Shown here: in pieces, positions 34,026 through 43,297 of the stretch
Numbering within the stretch: position 1 is the stretch's first letter
Layout of the letters: every line of letters begins with the position of its first letter
Origin: DATBHW01 sp035307385
GTDB lineage: Bacteria; Chloroflexota; Ktedonobacteria; Ktedonobacterales; DATBGS01
DNA: 64,000 bases
Direction of reading: 5' to 3'
Assembly (NCBI GenBank): GCA_035307385.1
Contig: DATGID010000024.1
Coordinates: 186,001-250,000 of the forward strand
The notes under the pieces: model-generated
What the model was told of the DNA's origin: nothing
The model's database searches: none
The model's input: the letters and a program-made list of their open reading frames with translations, nothing else
Made by a program: the position numbers and the translations under genes

Positions 34026-35817
34026 ACGGCTCTTTGCCACGACCACAGGCGCCATCGTTTCCAAAGGCGCGGCCATCGTCATGGCGCTGGTCCTCTTTCA
34101 CGAGTTGCCAACCGCCGACATGGGCCGCTATACCGCCGCGCTGACGCTGGTCAGCTTCTGCGCCATCGTCGGCAACGCGGGGTTGAATCCGCTGATTACC
34201 CGCGAGGTCGCCCGGCGCGGCGACGACGGCTGGGGCTGGTGGGCCAGCATCGCGCCGCTGCGGCTGCTGCTGGGGCTGGGCGCGTATGGCCTGCTGATAG
34301 TAGTCGCGTTGTTCGTGCCCAGGCTGGTGGATCAGCGGCTTGCTCTGGTGGCAGGCGCGCTGCTGATACCGGACGCGCTGGCCGGAGCCTTAGCCGCCAC
34401 ATTGAGCGGCATGGGCCATGCCGCGCTGGCAAGCTGGCTGGATGCCCTGAGCAATGTCGTCGGGCTGCTGGCAACGCTGGCGCTGGTCTTGATCTGGCAT
34501 GCGAATGTGTTGGCGCTGGCCTGGCTGGCCGTGGCGATGGCCGCGTGGGCGCTCGTCTTCAATGGCTGGGCGCTGGTGAAGCAATGGCGGAGCGCGCGGT
34601 CCTATACCAGGAGCCGGTGGCGCTCGCATCAGGGCTGGCGTATCCCATTCCTCCAGAGAACCTTACCACCTGGACTCATTTCCGGCGCGTTCTCCGCTCC
34701 TGATGCCCCAGAGGGCGTTTCAAGTTCTTCTAAGATTCTGCCCATCTGGATGCACGAACGGACTCACGACACGCAAGCAAACGCCGCAACCGAGGCAACA
34801 GAACAGGCGCGCAAGCGCGGTTGGCGCGGCGCGCTTACGTGGGAAATGCTGCGTCATCTGCCTGGCCGTCTGGCTGCTGATTGGAAATACGCGCTGGCAG
34901 CGGCGCTGCCGTTGGGAATAGGCGCGCTGGCGGCCACGCTCTATTTTCGCGTGGATACGCTCTTCCTGAGCGCCGCGCGGGGCGCGCAAGCCGTCGCCTA
35001 CTACAGCGCGCCCTATCAGATTGTTGAAGCGTTCTGGCTCATTTCCACCAGTTGGAATGCCGTTATGCTGCCGGTGCTGGCTCGGCGCTTTACCCCGCGT
35101 TTCGTGGAACGCTCGATAGGGCTGCTGCTCTGCATCGGGCTTCCGGCCAGCCTGGTTATCGCCTGCCGAGCCGACGACATCGTGACCATTGTCTTTGGCT
35201 CAGCCTATCTGCCAGCCGCGCTGCCGCTGCGCTGGGTGATCTGGGTCGTGCCCATTCTCTTTAGCTACGTTCCGCTGGTGACAGCGCTCTTCGTCCACGA
35301 CCAGCAGCGCAACGTGCTGTATGTGCTGCTGGCGAATCTGGCTCTGGTGCTTATTCTGGATGCGCTGCTCATTCCCCCTTATAGCGTGCTGGGCGCGAGT
35401 ATCGCCACGGTGGTGGTCGAGGCCGCTGGCCTCGGCGGCTATCTGTTCCTGGTGAAACGCGCCGACCTGGGGATTCACTGGACACGCGGCCTGGGCGGAG
35501 CAGCAGTTATCTGCCTGCCTATCGCAGCGGTCCTGATCATTGGGCAATCGCTGCCGTTCGTCTTTATCATGCCAGCCGTGATGATGCTGTGGGCCGCGTT
35601 GTTTGTCTTGTTTCACCCGTGGTCAGGTTGGGAGATCAACCCACAGTTCTTCTCCCCGCAGGGCGCGCGAGGCCGTGCCAGCCAAGCCAGGACGGAATCA
35701 GAAAGATCAGGCGGAGAGCGTTCCAACAAGCCCGGCAATGGAGACCCTCCGACGCCAGCAGATGACACTGAGGCAGGCAGCAAGCATTCAGCATCTCAAG
35801 GAATGGTGATTCCATGA
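34015..35817 (+). CDS. Wzx-like polysaccharide/lipid flippase with large cytoplasmic insertion
   Basis: A 600-residue MOP-superfamily membrane protein with 12-14 helices, expected to flip undecaprenyl-linked glycans or another lipid intermediate. Typical signatures are FATTTGAIVSKGAAIVMALV, FRVDTLFLSAARGAQAVAYYSAPYQIVE and VPLVTALFVHDQQRNVLYVLLANL. Two features are odd: a hydrophilic insertion of about 100 residues (191-292, Ser/Thr/Arg rich) between the two membrane halves, and a C-terminal polar tail of about 70 residues. It overlaps the upstream radical SAM gene by 11 bases and the next radical SAM gene by 4 (ATGA), indicating translational coupling. Confidence 0.82.
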   Translation: MLLRRLFATTTGAIVSKGAAIVMALVLFHELPTADMGRYTAALTLVSFCAIVGNAGLNPLITREVARRGDDGWGWWASIAPLRLLLGLGAYGLLIVVALFVPRLVDQRLALVAGALLIPDALAGALAATLSGMGHAALASWLDALSNVVGLLATLALVLIWHANVLALAWLAVAMAAWALVFNGWALVKQWRSARSYTRSRWRSHQGWRIPFLQRTLPPGLISGAFSAPDAPEGVSSSSKILPIWMHERTHDTQANAATEATEQARKRGWRGALTWEMLRHLPGRLAADWKYALAAALPLGIGALAATLYFRVDTLFLSAARGAQAVAYYSAPYQIVEAFWLISTSWNAVMLPVLARRFTPRFVERSIGLLLCIGLPASLVIACRADDIVTIVFGSAYLPAALPLRWVIWVVPILFSYVPLVTALFVHDQQRNVLYVLLANLALVLILDALLIPPYSVLGASIATVVVEAAGLGGYLFLVKRADLGIHWTRGLGGAAVICLPIAAVLIIGQSLPFVFIMPAVMMLWAALFVLFHPWSGWEINPQFFSPQGARGRASQARTESERSGGERSNKPGNGDPPTPADDTEAGSKHSASQGMVIP

Positions 35818-37415
35818 AAGCACGTCGTAAAGTTCTTTTCTATCAGCCCTATTGCTTCGATGGCTTCCCGCGCATGCCGCTGCCGCTGATGTCGGTGGCG
35901 CGCATGGTGGACCGCGAGACGCTGGAGCCGATCATTTTTGACGCCAACGTGGACAAAGAAGCGCTGGATAAACTGCTGGCCGCCGCGGCGGATAATACAC
36001 TGCTGGTTGCCATGAGCGTGATGCCTGGCGATCAGGTAGGCAACGCCTATGAGCACAGCAAGCTGCTCAAAGCGCGCTACCCTGACCTGCCGATCATCTG
36101 GGGGGGCTATTTCCCATCGATGTACCCAGATACCTGCCTGAAGGCGGGCGTGGTTGACGTGCTGGTCAAAGGCTATGGCGAGCCGACCTTCGCCGAACTG
36201 CTGACCCATTACGCCAACGGCGGCACCACCGCCGACCTGAAAAGCATCGCGGGCACGATCTATCTGCGCAACGGCAAAATCGTCAGCGAGCGCAGGCGCA
36301 TGCTGATGGACCTGAACCGCTACCCGCCCTTGCCCTATGATCTGGTCGATCTGCCGCGCTATATCGCGCCCACCTGGCACGCGGACCGCAACGTCTTCTA
36401 CATCTCCAGCCAGGGCTGCCCCTACGAATGCGGTTTCTGCGCCATTCCCGCAGTTGGCGGGCGCAAGTGGGCTGGCTATAACGCCGATCGCATCGTCGAG
36501 GATGTCAGGTTCTTTGTCGAGCACTACGACGCCAACGGCATCACCTTTGGCGATACCGAGTTTTTCGTCAGCGAAGCCCGCGTGCGCGGCATTGCCGAGG
36601 GGCTGATCGCCCTGGGCAGCCCGGTCACCTGGTGGGCGATGGGCACCATCGCCCGGCTGGTGAACTTTCAGGAATCGACCTGGGAACTGCTGGAGCAAAG
36701 CCGCTGCGCGGGCATCTTCGTCGGCGCAGAATCCGGTTCGGATGAAACGCTGCAAGTGATGGGCAAAGCCAGCACCGTGGCCGATACGGTGCGCCTGGCA
36801 GAAATCTTCGAGCGGCACAGCATCTTGCCAGAGTTCTCGTTTGTGCTGGGCTATCCGCCGCATCCCGAAAAGGACATCGACGCCTCGCTGGCGCTGATGA
36901 AAAAGCTGCGCGACCTGAACCGCAAAAGCCACTTCATCCCACACGTCTATACGCCGCTGCCCGATACCGGCAACTATGATCTGGCAACCGAAAACCATTT
37001 TGCTTCACCCACCACGATGGAAGGCTGGCTGGAGGGCCGCTGGCGCGACTTCGGGCGCATGCACCACCCGCACACGCCCTGGCTGGAGGGCAAGCGCGGC
37101 AAGTTCCTGCACGACTTCGAGATTGTGGTGCAGTACAGCAACCGCGTCTGGGCTAACAAAGCGCCAGGCACCGTCGGGGCTATTCCTTTTGCCCTGCTCA
37201 AAGCCTCGTGCTCGCTGCGCTGGAAGACAGGCTTCTTCCGCTATCCCTATGAATTGCAAGCCATCTGGAAAATTGGCCGCGCCTTCGCCAAGCTCTTCGA
37301 TGGCGAGATTCCGCTGCCAGGGCCGCGCCCATCCTGGAAGCAATATCGCTGGCGTCCGGCAAGGCCAGGCAAAAGCCGCTCGGCCTTCCCGCCCTACCAG
37401 GAGGCGCGCGCATGA
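35814..37415 (+). CDS. B12-binding-type radical SAM enzyme (second of two)
   Basis: A 533-residue radical SAM protein with an N-terminal B12-binding-like domain (FYQPYCFDGFPRMPLPLMSV, WGGYFPSMYPD, VVDVLVKGYGEP) and an iron-sulfur motif QGCPYECGFCA (Cys202, Cys206, Cys209), then GDTEFFVSE, ESGSDETLQVMGK and FVLGYPPHPEKD. It is distinct from the protein at 32535, with a longer C-terminal domain. The start codon overlaps the flippase stop (ATGA), and its own stop overlaps the methyltransferase start the same way. A role in modifying the same lipid- or glycan-linked substrate that the flippase exports is a context inference. Confidence 0.88.
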   Translation: MKARRKVLFYQPYCFDGFPRMPLPLMSVARMVDRETLEPIIFDANVDKEALDKLLAAAADNTLLVAMSVMPGDQVGNAYEHSKLLKARYPDLPIIWGGYFPSMYPDTCLKAGVVDVLVKGYGEPTFAELLTHYANGGTTADLKSIAGTIYLRNGKIVSERRRMLMDLNRYPPLPYDLVDLPRYIAPTWHADRNVFYISSQGCPYECGFCAIPAVGGRKWAGYNADRIVEDVRFFVEHYDANGITFGDTEFFVSEARVRGIAEGLIALGSPVTWWAMGTIARLVNFQESTWELLEQSRCAGIFVGAESGSDETLQVMGKASTVADTVRLAEIFERHSILPEFSFVLGYPPHPEKDIDASLALMKKLRDLNRKSHFIPHVYTPLPDTGNYDLATENHFASPTTMEGWLEGRWRDFGRMHHPHTPWLEGKRGKFLHDFEIVVQYSNRVWANKAPGTVGAIPFALLKASCSLRWKTGFFRYPYELQAIWKIGRAFAKLFDGEIPLPGPRPSWKQYRWRPARPGKSRSAFPPYQEARA

Positions 37416-38179
37416 CCACTGCCACAACGCTGCGCCGCGTGCTGCGACGCCCGGCAGCCCCTCAGCAACTTGCCGTCTTGGAGGGCTACGCCCGCTGGGC
37501 GGCCACCTACGAGCAGGACATGGATGGGCATCCGCTCGCGCTGGTGGAATCCGGCGCGATGCGCGCTCTGCTGCCACCATGCCAGGGCAGAGTCGCGCTC
37601 GACGCCGCCTGCGGCACAGGACGCTATGCCCGCGTGCTGGCCGAACAGGGCGCGCGGCAGGTCATCGGCGTCGATCAATCGGCGGCCATGCTGGAGCGCG
37701 CTCGCGAACTAACCGCAGCCAGTCCAAGCGCCGAAATGCTGTTCAAACAGGGGAGTCTGCTCGATTTGCCGCTGGACAATCATGCCTGCGATCTGGCAAT
37801 TGTAGCGCTGGCGCTTGCGCACCTGGAAACGAAACAGCTTGCTCAAGCGTTCTCCGAACTCAGCCGGGCGCTCAAGCCAGGCGGTGTGCTGCTTATGTCG
37901 GAGATGCACCCTTTTGGCGCGCTGACTGGCGGGCGCTGCCGCTTCGAGACAAACACGGGCAGCCAGAAGCAGGTGTATCACATCCAGACCTATACCCACC
38001 TGCACGAAGACTATTTCAACGCTGCCAGCGCAACAGGTCTGACGCTGGAAGCGCTGTGCGAGCCACGCCTGACGCCTGATCTTATCCCGGCATTCGAGCG
38101 CGCCAACATGGGCGCATTCGCGCGCCAGTTTGCCGATTTCCCGCTGGCATTGGTATGCCGCTGGCGCGCCAGGGAGTAG
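37412..38179 (+). CDS. Class I SAM-dependent methyltransferase
   Basis: A 255-residue methyltransferase of the UbiE/Coq5 (Methyltransf_11) type. The SAM-binding motif I is VALDAACGTGRYARVLAEQG, followed by IGVDQSAAMLERAREL (motif post-I), an acidic loop LLDLPLDNHACDLAIVALALAHLE (motif II region) and RALKPGGVLLMSEMHP. No membrane segments are present. The start ATG 37412 is joined to the radical SAM stop by ATGA; AGGAGG lies upstream at 37399-37404. It presumably O- or C-methylates an intermediate of the clustered pathway. The next gene starts 60 bases on. Confidence 0.88.
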   Translation: MTTATTLRRVLRRPAAPQQLAVLEGYARWAATYEQDMDGHPLALVESGAMRALLPPCQGRVALDAACGTGRYARVLAEQGARQVIGVDQSAAMLERARELTAASPSAEMLFKQGSLLDLPLDNHACDLAIVALALAHLETKQLAQAFSELSRALKPGGVLLMSEMHPFGALTGGRCRFETNTGSQKQVYHIQTYTHLHEDYFNAASATGLTLEALCEPRLTPDLIPAFERANMGAFARQFADFPLALVCRWRARE

Positions 38180-38239
38180 GCCAATCCAGAAGACCTTGTG
38201 GCTACAAGACAACAACCCACGTAACAAAGGATGGAGCGT

Positions 38240-39205
38240 ATGATTATCTCGCGACCAGGCCCGCTCTCGATCACCGATCAGAAGCCACCAGCCCCAACAG
38301 ACGCCCGGCTGGCTGTGCTGCGGGCGCTGGCCTATTCGGACATTTTCGATTACGCTCCAGGCCGCGCCACGCTCTATGCCACGCTAGAAGAGCCTGGCAT
38401 CTCATGCGCACGCTTTGAAGAAACGCTGCAAGCGCTGCTGGATAACGGGACCGTCGTTGCTGACGATGATCACTGCATGCTGGCTGGGCGAGAAGCGCTT
38501 TCAGCGATCTGGCGGCGTCGCCAGCAGCAGTCAGCGCTGAAACGACAGTTGGCCCTCCACTTTACCAGATGGATTCGCTGCCTGCCATTCATCCGCATGG
38601 TTGCCATTACCGGCACACTTGCCGCACAAAGTGCCGAAGCCGCCGACGACATCGACCTCTTTCTGATAACCACGCCAGGCCGGGTCTGGCTGGCACGCGC
38701 CCTGACCGTGGTCGTGGTGCGGCTGGCTGCGCTCTCAGGGGTGACGCTCTGCCCCAACTATCTGATCGCCGCGGACGCCCTTGAACTGAGCGAACGCAAC
38801 CTGTATGCCGCACGCGAACTCGTCCAGATGCAGCCGCTCTATGGCGCAGCCTGCTATCATCAGTTTCGCCTGCGCAACTGCTGGACGCTGGATTACCTAC
38901 CCAACGCCGAGGTCGGGCCTTCCCCAGATGTGCTGCTGCTTGACCGTCTGCCTGTTCTGGCACGCCTCTTCAAATGGCTGGGAGAACGCTTGCTCAGCGG
39001 GAGCACAGGCACGTCGCTGGAGCGCTGGGAGATGCGCCGCAAGGTGCGCAAGTTCCTGCAAGAACGCGCGCCCGCTGTGCCTGAAGAGGCCAATTTCTCG
39101 CCCGCGCAGTGCAAAGGGCACTTCGAGGGCCATGCCGCCCGCATCCTCCAACTCTTTCAGGAGCGCGTGGCGGCCTTGCTCGCCGCCCAGAAGGAGCAGC
39201 ATTGA
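38240..39205 (+). CDS. Nucleotidyltransferase-like protein with N-terminal winged helix
   Basis: A 321-residue protein. Residues about 20-85 look like a winged-helix region (LAVLRALAYSDIFDYAPGRAT). Residues about 118-150 carry a nucleotidyltransferase-type motif, IRMVAITGTLAAQ with ADDIDLFLIT, where Gly-Thr replaces the usual Gly-Ser and Asp-x-Asp is kept. The C-terminal half (CPNYLIAADALELSERNLYAARELVQM) is a conserved family region seen in polysaccharide loci of other bacteria. ATG 38240 is preferred because AAAGG lies 9 bases upstream; ATG 38231 abuts it. The stop overlaps the ligase gene by one base (TGATG). Function is unproven. Confidence 0.7.
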   Translation: MIISRPGPLSITDQKPPAPTDARLAVLRALAYSDIFDYAPGRATLYATLEEPGISCARFEETLQALLDNGTVVADDDHCMLAGREALSAIWRRRQQQSALKRQLALHFTRWIRCLPFIRMVAITGTLAAQSAEAADDIDLFLITTPGRVWLARALTVVVVRLAALSGVTLCPNYLIAADALELSERNLYAARELVQMQPLYGAACYHQFRLRNCWTLDYLPNAEVGPSPDVLLLDRLPVLARLFKWLGERLLSGSTGTSLERWEMRRKVRKFLQERAPAVPEEANFSPAQCKGHFEGHAARILQLFQERVAALLAAQKEQH

Positions 39206-40692
39206 TGGCTGCCAGAGGCGCGCTCGCCTGGAGACAGGTCTATACGTTCGGTTGGCTAACGCTGGCGCTAGAACGTCTGGCGTTGGCGGCGTTCATTGCC
39301 ACCATCCTGCTGCTGAGCTACTGGCAGCCCTTCCAGCCTGATTGGTTCGTGAAAAGTTGGGACATCGGCAAACAATATCAGCTTGTCACTCTCTTTAACA
39401 GCCAGTTTCAGGGAATTATGATCTATCCCATTGACATCTCCGCAGCCGTCATGGTTGCGCTCTGGGGGCTGGGGCGCATCGCTGCCAGCGTCACCCACCA
39501 GGAGAGAGAGCCGCTGCGTTTTGGCCCGCTCTATGTCACCCTCCCGCTGATTGGACTAGCGGCGCTTGCAGCGCTCAGCGCCACACAGGCCATATTAAGT
39601 ATCTTATCGCTGGAAATCGCGCTGCGCCTGCTGTTAGTAGCCGCGCTGGTAGTAGCCGTCATCAACCTACGCCCGCCGATGTGGGCTGTTGTCGCTCCGC
39701 TGGCACTGCTGCTGCTCTTTGAAGGCACGCTGAGTCTGCTCCAGGCGCAAACACAGTCAACGCTGCTGGGCTATTTGCCGTTTGAATGGGGCCAGAACAC
39801 CGTCGCCACTCAGGCCGAAGCCAGCATTGTGCAGTTGCCCAACGGCACGCGCTGGCTGCGCGCTTATGGCACCTTTCCTCATCCCAACATCCTGGGCGGA
39901 TTTCTTTGCCTGGCAATTCCACTCGTGGCTGGCGCGTACCTGCGCCTGCCTCGCCGCAGCGCCTTCTCCTGGCTGCTGCTGGCATCGCTGGCTGCGGGAC
40001 TGTTCGGCCTCTTCCTCAGCTTTTCACGTGCGGCCTGGCTCGGGCTTCTGATTGGAGCGCTCTGGGCGGGATTGCTTCTCTGGCAAAAGCGCCACACCAG
40101 CAGGCGGGCGATCATTCCTACGAAGGTAAACACATCTTCTGAAGGCACCAGTGCCAGGCCCTGGCTGCGCCCAGCCCTGCTGGCTCTACTCAGCGTCGGG
40201 CTGCTGGTCGGGCTGGTGGCCGCGCTTGGGCCCATCGTGCAATCACGTCTGCTTTTGAATAACGCACCGCTGGAGCAGCGTTCGCTGAATGAGCGAGTGG
40301 TCTTGTTGGAAGCGGGCGTGCTCTTCTTCACTGAGCATCCCTGGCTGGGCGTCGGCGCGGGTAATATGCCGCTGATCGAGCTTTCGTACCCACCAACCAG
40401 AAATATTGGCGAACCGGCCCATAACGTCCCCATCGCGCTGGCCGTCGAAACGGGCCTCTTTGGCGTCCTGCTCTGGCTCATTGCGCCCCTTGGCGCGCTC
40501 TGGAAGGCCTGGCGTCGCCGCTTCACCCTCCCTGCCGCTGGGATAGCCGCCTCTGCGGCCCTGATAGCCCTGCTGGTGGTCGCGCAGCTTGACCACTACC
40601 TCTGGTCTCAGCCCATTGGCAGCATCATCTGGTGGCTGGTCGTTACACTGGCTGCCCTCTGGGGTGTTGGCGAACCAGCAAAGCAAGGATGA
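39205..40692 (+). CDS. O-antigen ligase/polymerase-like (Wzy_C) membrane protein
   Basis: A 495-residue polytopic membrane protein with about 12 helices and the Wzy_C signature set: FPHPNILGGFLCLAIPL, LFLSFSRAAWLGLLIGALW, FTEHPWLGVGAGNMPLIE and EPAHNVPIALAVETGLFG. Family members polymerise or ligate lipid-linked glycans on the outer leaflet. ATG 39205 is set by overlap with the previous stop (TGATG) and an AAGGAG site; the upstream part of the frame belongs to the neighbour. It closes the radical SAM/flippase cluster and supports an envelope glycan destination. No glycosyltransferase is present in the cluster, so sugars must be added by enzymes coded elsewhere. Confidence 0.88.
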   Translation: MAARGALAWRQVYTFGWLTLALERLALAAFIATILLLSYWQPFQPDWFVKSWDIGKQYQLVTLFNSQFQGIMIYPIDISAAVMVALWGLGRIAASVTHQEREPLRFGPLYVTLPLIGLAALAALSATQAILSILSLEIALRLLLVAALVVAVINLRPPMWAVVAPLALLLLFEGTLSLLQAQTQSTLLGYLPFEWGQNTVATQAEASIVQLPNGTRWLRAYGTFPHPNILGGFLCLAIPLVAGAYLRLPRRSAFSWLLLASLAAGLFGLFLSFSRAAWLGLLIGALWAGLLLWQKRHTSRRAIIPTKVNTSSEGTSARPWLRPALLALLSVGLLVGLVAALGPIVQSRLLLNNAPLEQRSLNERVVLLEAGVLFFTEHPWLGVGAGNMPLIELSYPPTRNIGEPAHNVPIALAVETGLFGVLLWLIAPLGALWKAWRRRFTLPAAGIAASAALIALLVVAQLDHYLWSQPIGSIIWWLVVTLAALWGVGEPAKQG

Positions 40693-40779
40693 CGCAGAGA
40701 AACTTACCTACTGGCGGCGAAGATCACCTGGCGTTACAATTTAAATGTCATTACTTCAGTATTGAGGAGCCATATCGCT

Positions 40780-41649
40780 ATGCGCCAGGATAAACAGCCA
40801 GAGCCGCCCGCAGGCCACAATCAATCACCCAGAAAGCAAGCAAAGCAGCCTGCGCCGCCCGCGCATCACGCCGTCCCGCCTGTGCCAAACCCAAGTTTGA
40901 ACAAGAAAACTCGCCTGGGGCAGCCCACCTCCGATGAGCAACTGCTTCAGCGGCCCATGCGTGCCCAGGAGCCATTCTCCACCGAATTTACGCACACTGA
41001 CCCCTGGCGCGTCTTCCGCATCATGGGCGAATTTGTCGAAGGCTTCGATACGCTGGCTCACATTCATCCAGCAGTTACCTTCTTTGGCTCGGCGCGCGTC
41101 CATCCCGATGACCCCATGTACGAGGCGGCCCGCCAGACCTCGAAGCATCTGGCGCAGGCAGGGTTCAACATCATCACCGGCGGCGGACCCGGCATCATGG
41201 AGGCCGCCAACTGCGGGGCGGTGGAGGGTGGCAGCACATCGGTGGGCTGCAATATCGAACTCCCGCACGAGCAAAGCGTCAATGCGTATGTGCAAATTGC
41301 CATCAACTTCCGCTACTTCTTTGTGCGCAAGACCATGTTTGTCAAATATGCCGAAGGGTTTGTCATCTTCCCCGGCGGCTTCGGCACGATGGATGAACTC
41401 TTCGAAGCGCTGACCCTCATCCAGACCGGCAAAGTAGATATGTTCCCTATCATCCTCTTCGGCTCAACATACTGGGCGGGACTCTTCGACTGGATTAGGG
41501 CAACGATGCTGGCTGAAGGCAAAATCGCGCCCGAAGATTTGAATTTGCTCCAGGTTACTGATTCGCCTGAAGAAGTCAGCCAGATCATCCTGAGCAATTA
41601 TCATACAAGGCAGAACGGCCTACCGCCGAACCTGGGTGGGCTGCGGTGA
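40780..41649 (+). CDS. TIGR00730/LOG-family Rossmann-fold protein
   Basis: A 289-residue member of the LOG / 'lysine decarboxylase-like' family, related to cytokinin phosphoribohydrolases that cleave nucleoside 5'-monophosphates. The family motifs are ITGGGPGIMEAANCGA and FPGGFGTMDELFEALTLIQ (PGGxGTxxE). Residues 1-50 are a Pro/Gln-rich extension with low complexity. ATG 40780 is chosen since GAGGAG lies 10 bases upstream (40764-40769) and would otherwise sit inside the gene. TACAAT at 40735-40740 may be the -10. It is followed by a bidirectional terminator facing the next, convergent gene. Confidence 0.87.
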   Translation: MRQDKQPEPPAGHNQSPRKQAKQPAPPAHHAVPPVPNPSLNKKTRLGQPTSDEQLLQRPMRAQEPFSTEFTHTDPWRVFRIMGEFVEGFDTLAHIHPAVTFFGSARVHPDDPMYEAARQTSKHLAQAGFNIITGGGPGIMEAANCGAVEGGSTSVGCNIELPHEQSVNAYVQIAINFRYFFVRKTMFVKYAEGFVIFPGGFGTMDELFEALTLIQTGKVDMFPIILFGSTYWAGLFDWIRATMLAEGKIAPEDLNLLQVTDSPEEVSQIILSNYHTRQNGLPPNLGGLR

Positions 41650-41660
41650 CCATACGCAAC

Positions 41661-41703
41661 AAAAACAGCGCAGCCTGAGGCGCAAGATGCGCCTCAGGCT
41701 GCG
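41661..41703. terminator. Bidirectional intrinsic terminator
   Basis: A perfect 16-base stem (41669-41684 with 41688-41703) with a 3-base loop AGA, core GCAGCCTGAGGCGCA. An A run at 41661-41665 supplies a T run for the leftward gene; on the plus side only a weak T stretch (41711-41714) follows. It sits between convergent genes. Confidence 0.75.
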
Positions 41704-41730
41704 AGAAGAGTTTTGCAACGATAGCAGAAA

Positions 41731-42327
41731 TTAGTCCCGTGACCGTGCCAGAACGACCCCATGCTCCTCGTCATTGGGATCAGCCGCGCCGAGTTCCATC
41801 GCAAAGAGGCCATCCAGGTCGCCAAGCTCCCGATCCAACCGATCAGCCTCATCCTTCAGCCAGTCGGCCACCAAGGCACAGGCTTCCTCTTTGCTGGAAG
41901 CGCGCACGACCGCGCGGTCCAGCGCCAGCACTTCATGGGAAACCACGTCTTGCTCAACAAGATACAGAGCCAGCCCTTCCATACGATCAGATACTGTATC
42001 TTCACGAGCCTCGGTTGGCAGGGGACGCAGGACCAGATCAGGACCGAACAACACCACTTCCCCATCCCAGGTCATCACCGTCATATCAGCCGACAGACGT
42101 CGCAACTCCATCACCATGCCCGGCCAGCACTCCTCTTCCGCAACTGCCCACATCTCGCGCCCCAGAGCCTGGCGTCGTTCCACATGTAGCTGGCGGCCAA
42201 TGCCTGGCAACACCGCCAGCATACGCACTGGCGCTTCTGAAGAAGCAGAAGTCTCCGCCTCCTCGAATACAGCAGCACCATGAGAGAACATCTCCCCACT
42301 CTCCTCATCTAGCAGCGTATCCGGCAT
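41731..42327 (-). CDS. Acidic hypothetical protein
   Basis: A 198-residue soluble protein, Glu/Asp rich, that I do not recognise. The visible features are a beta-type middle section (MTVMTWDGEVVLFGPDLVLRPLP) and an Ala/Glu/Leu-rich, probably helical C-terminal half (SSKEEACALVADWLKDEADRLDRELGDLDGLF), with no signal peptide, Cys cluster or membrane segment. ATG 42327 is chosen because GAGGAGAG lies about 5 bases upstream; the frame is open to ATG 42360. It is alone, with its own terminator on the left. Codon composition is like its neighbours, and the long frame with a good ribosome site supports a real gene. Confidence 0.65.
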   Translation of the reverse strand: MPDTLLDEESGEMFSHGAAVFEEAETSASSEAPVRMLAVLPGIGRQLHVERRQALGREMWAVAEEECWPGMVMELRRLSADMTVMTWDGEVVLFGPDLVLRPLPTEAREDTVSDRMEGLALYLVEQDVVSHEVLALDRAVVRASSKEEACALVADWLKDEADRLDRELGDLDGLFAMELGAADPNDEEHGVVLARSRD

Positions 42328-42441
42328 AGATACTCTCCTCACGAAGACCTGCTTGCTCATTTGGTCTTCAATGCTATTATACCGCCTGAGAGAAGATTGT
42401 GCTACCTGGGCCTCGCAATGTTCCAGAATGTATCATCCTGG

Positions 42442-43260
42442 CTATGTACGATACCAAAATTGATCCCAAGCCTGCCAGAAATTGTCTCCACGCGACACAA
42501 CGGTGCGCGAGCCAACGATCTCCACGCCTGTGCGCCCGATAAAGGCGTTGGCGCGGTCTGGCGTTGCCAGTTCAACCTGGAAGGTGACCGGCGGGCCTGG
42601 CTTCCAGGGCGCAGGCCACTCTGCGCGATTGCCGAGCGCCTCAGCCACCCGCTGCTCGATCAACGCGCAGGCGTCGGCATGGTTCAGGGTGCGCGCGGCA
42701 AAACGACCCAGCCCCTTCTTGACAGAAGCCGCAACGACCTGCTGGCCCAGCAGCGCTTGCACCTCGCGGCAGGTGGCCTCGTCGCCAGCGACAAAAATGC
42801 CTGGCACATCCCAGCAGCCACAAATGGCCGCCAGGATGCCGCTTTCCCCAACCAGCGTCCCGTTAATTGTCGCGTTATACCACGCCTCCGAGGAAACCGT
42901 ATGGCAGAGCACGCCATCAGCCGTGCCTGCCATGGCGTGCGCACCTACAAAGAGCGCCGCGTCGCATCCGGCCTCTAGCGGCTCAATATAGCGTGCCCAG
43001 GGATAGCCGAACACATATTCAGCGCCGCTTTCCAGGCGTTCGGGAATCAGACTTTTGAAGCTCCAGCCGCCGCCCGCGCCGTGGCAATCGACCACAATGA
43101 TTTCGGTCGCGCCTCCAGCTTTCGCGCCCCGCACAGCAGCGCTGACCTCGCCCGTAAAGAGCCGCCGACCCTCCTCATAGAGTGGCGAACCGCCCATCAC
43201 CTGCTCCCAGACTTCAATGCCAGCCACACCTTCCATGTCACACCAGATCATCACGCGCAT
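42442..43260 (-). CDS. M55-family D-aminopeptidase (DppA-like)
   Basis: A 272-residue zinc peptidase of the M55 family, which releases N-terminal D-amino acids from short peptides such as D-Ala-D-Ala. Metal-binding and active-site motifs are WCDMEGVAGI (Asp8, Glu10), VDCHGAGGG (His60), FVGAHAMAG and ATINGTLVGESG. The enzyme forms a decamer in Bacillus (family knowledge). Length is typical. It begins 38 bases left of the MalQ gene stop in the same direction and may be co-transcribed. A role in peptidoglycan turnover or D-peptide use is likely. Confidence 0.9.
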   Translation of the reverse strand: MRVMIWCDMEGVAGIEVWEQVMGGSPLYEEGRRLFTGEVSAAVRGAKAGGATEIIVVDCHGAGGGWSFKSLIPERLESGAEYVFGYPWARYIEPLEAGCDAALFVGAHAMAGTADGVLCHTVSSEAWYNATINGTLVGESGILAAICGCWDVPGIFVAGDEATCREVQALLGQQVVAASVKKGLGRFAARTLNHADACALIEQRVAEALGNRAEWPAPWKPGPPVTFQVELATPDRANAFIGRTGVEIVGSRTVVSRGDNFWQAWDQFWYRT

Positions 43261-43297
43261 AGTGTTATCCCTTCTTTGCTGAACTAGTCTATCCTCT

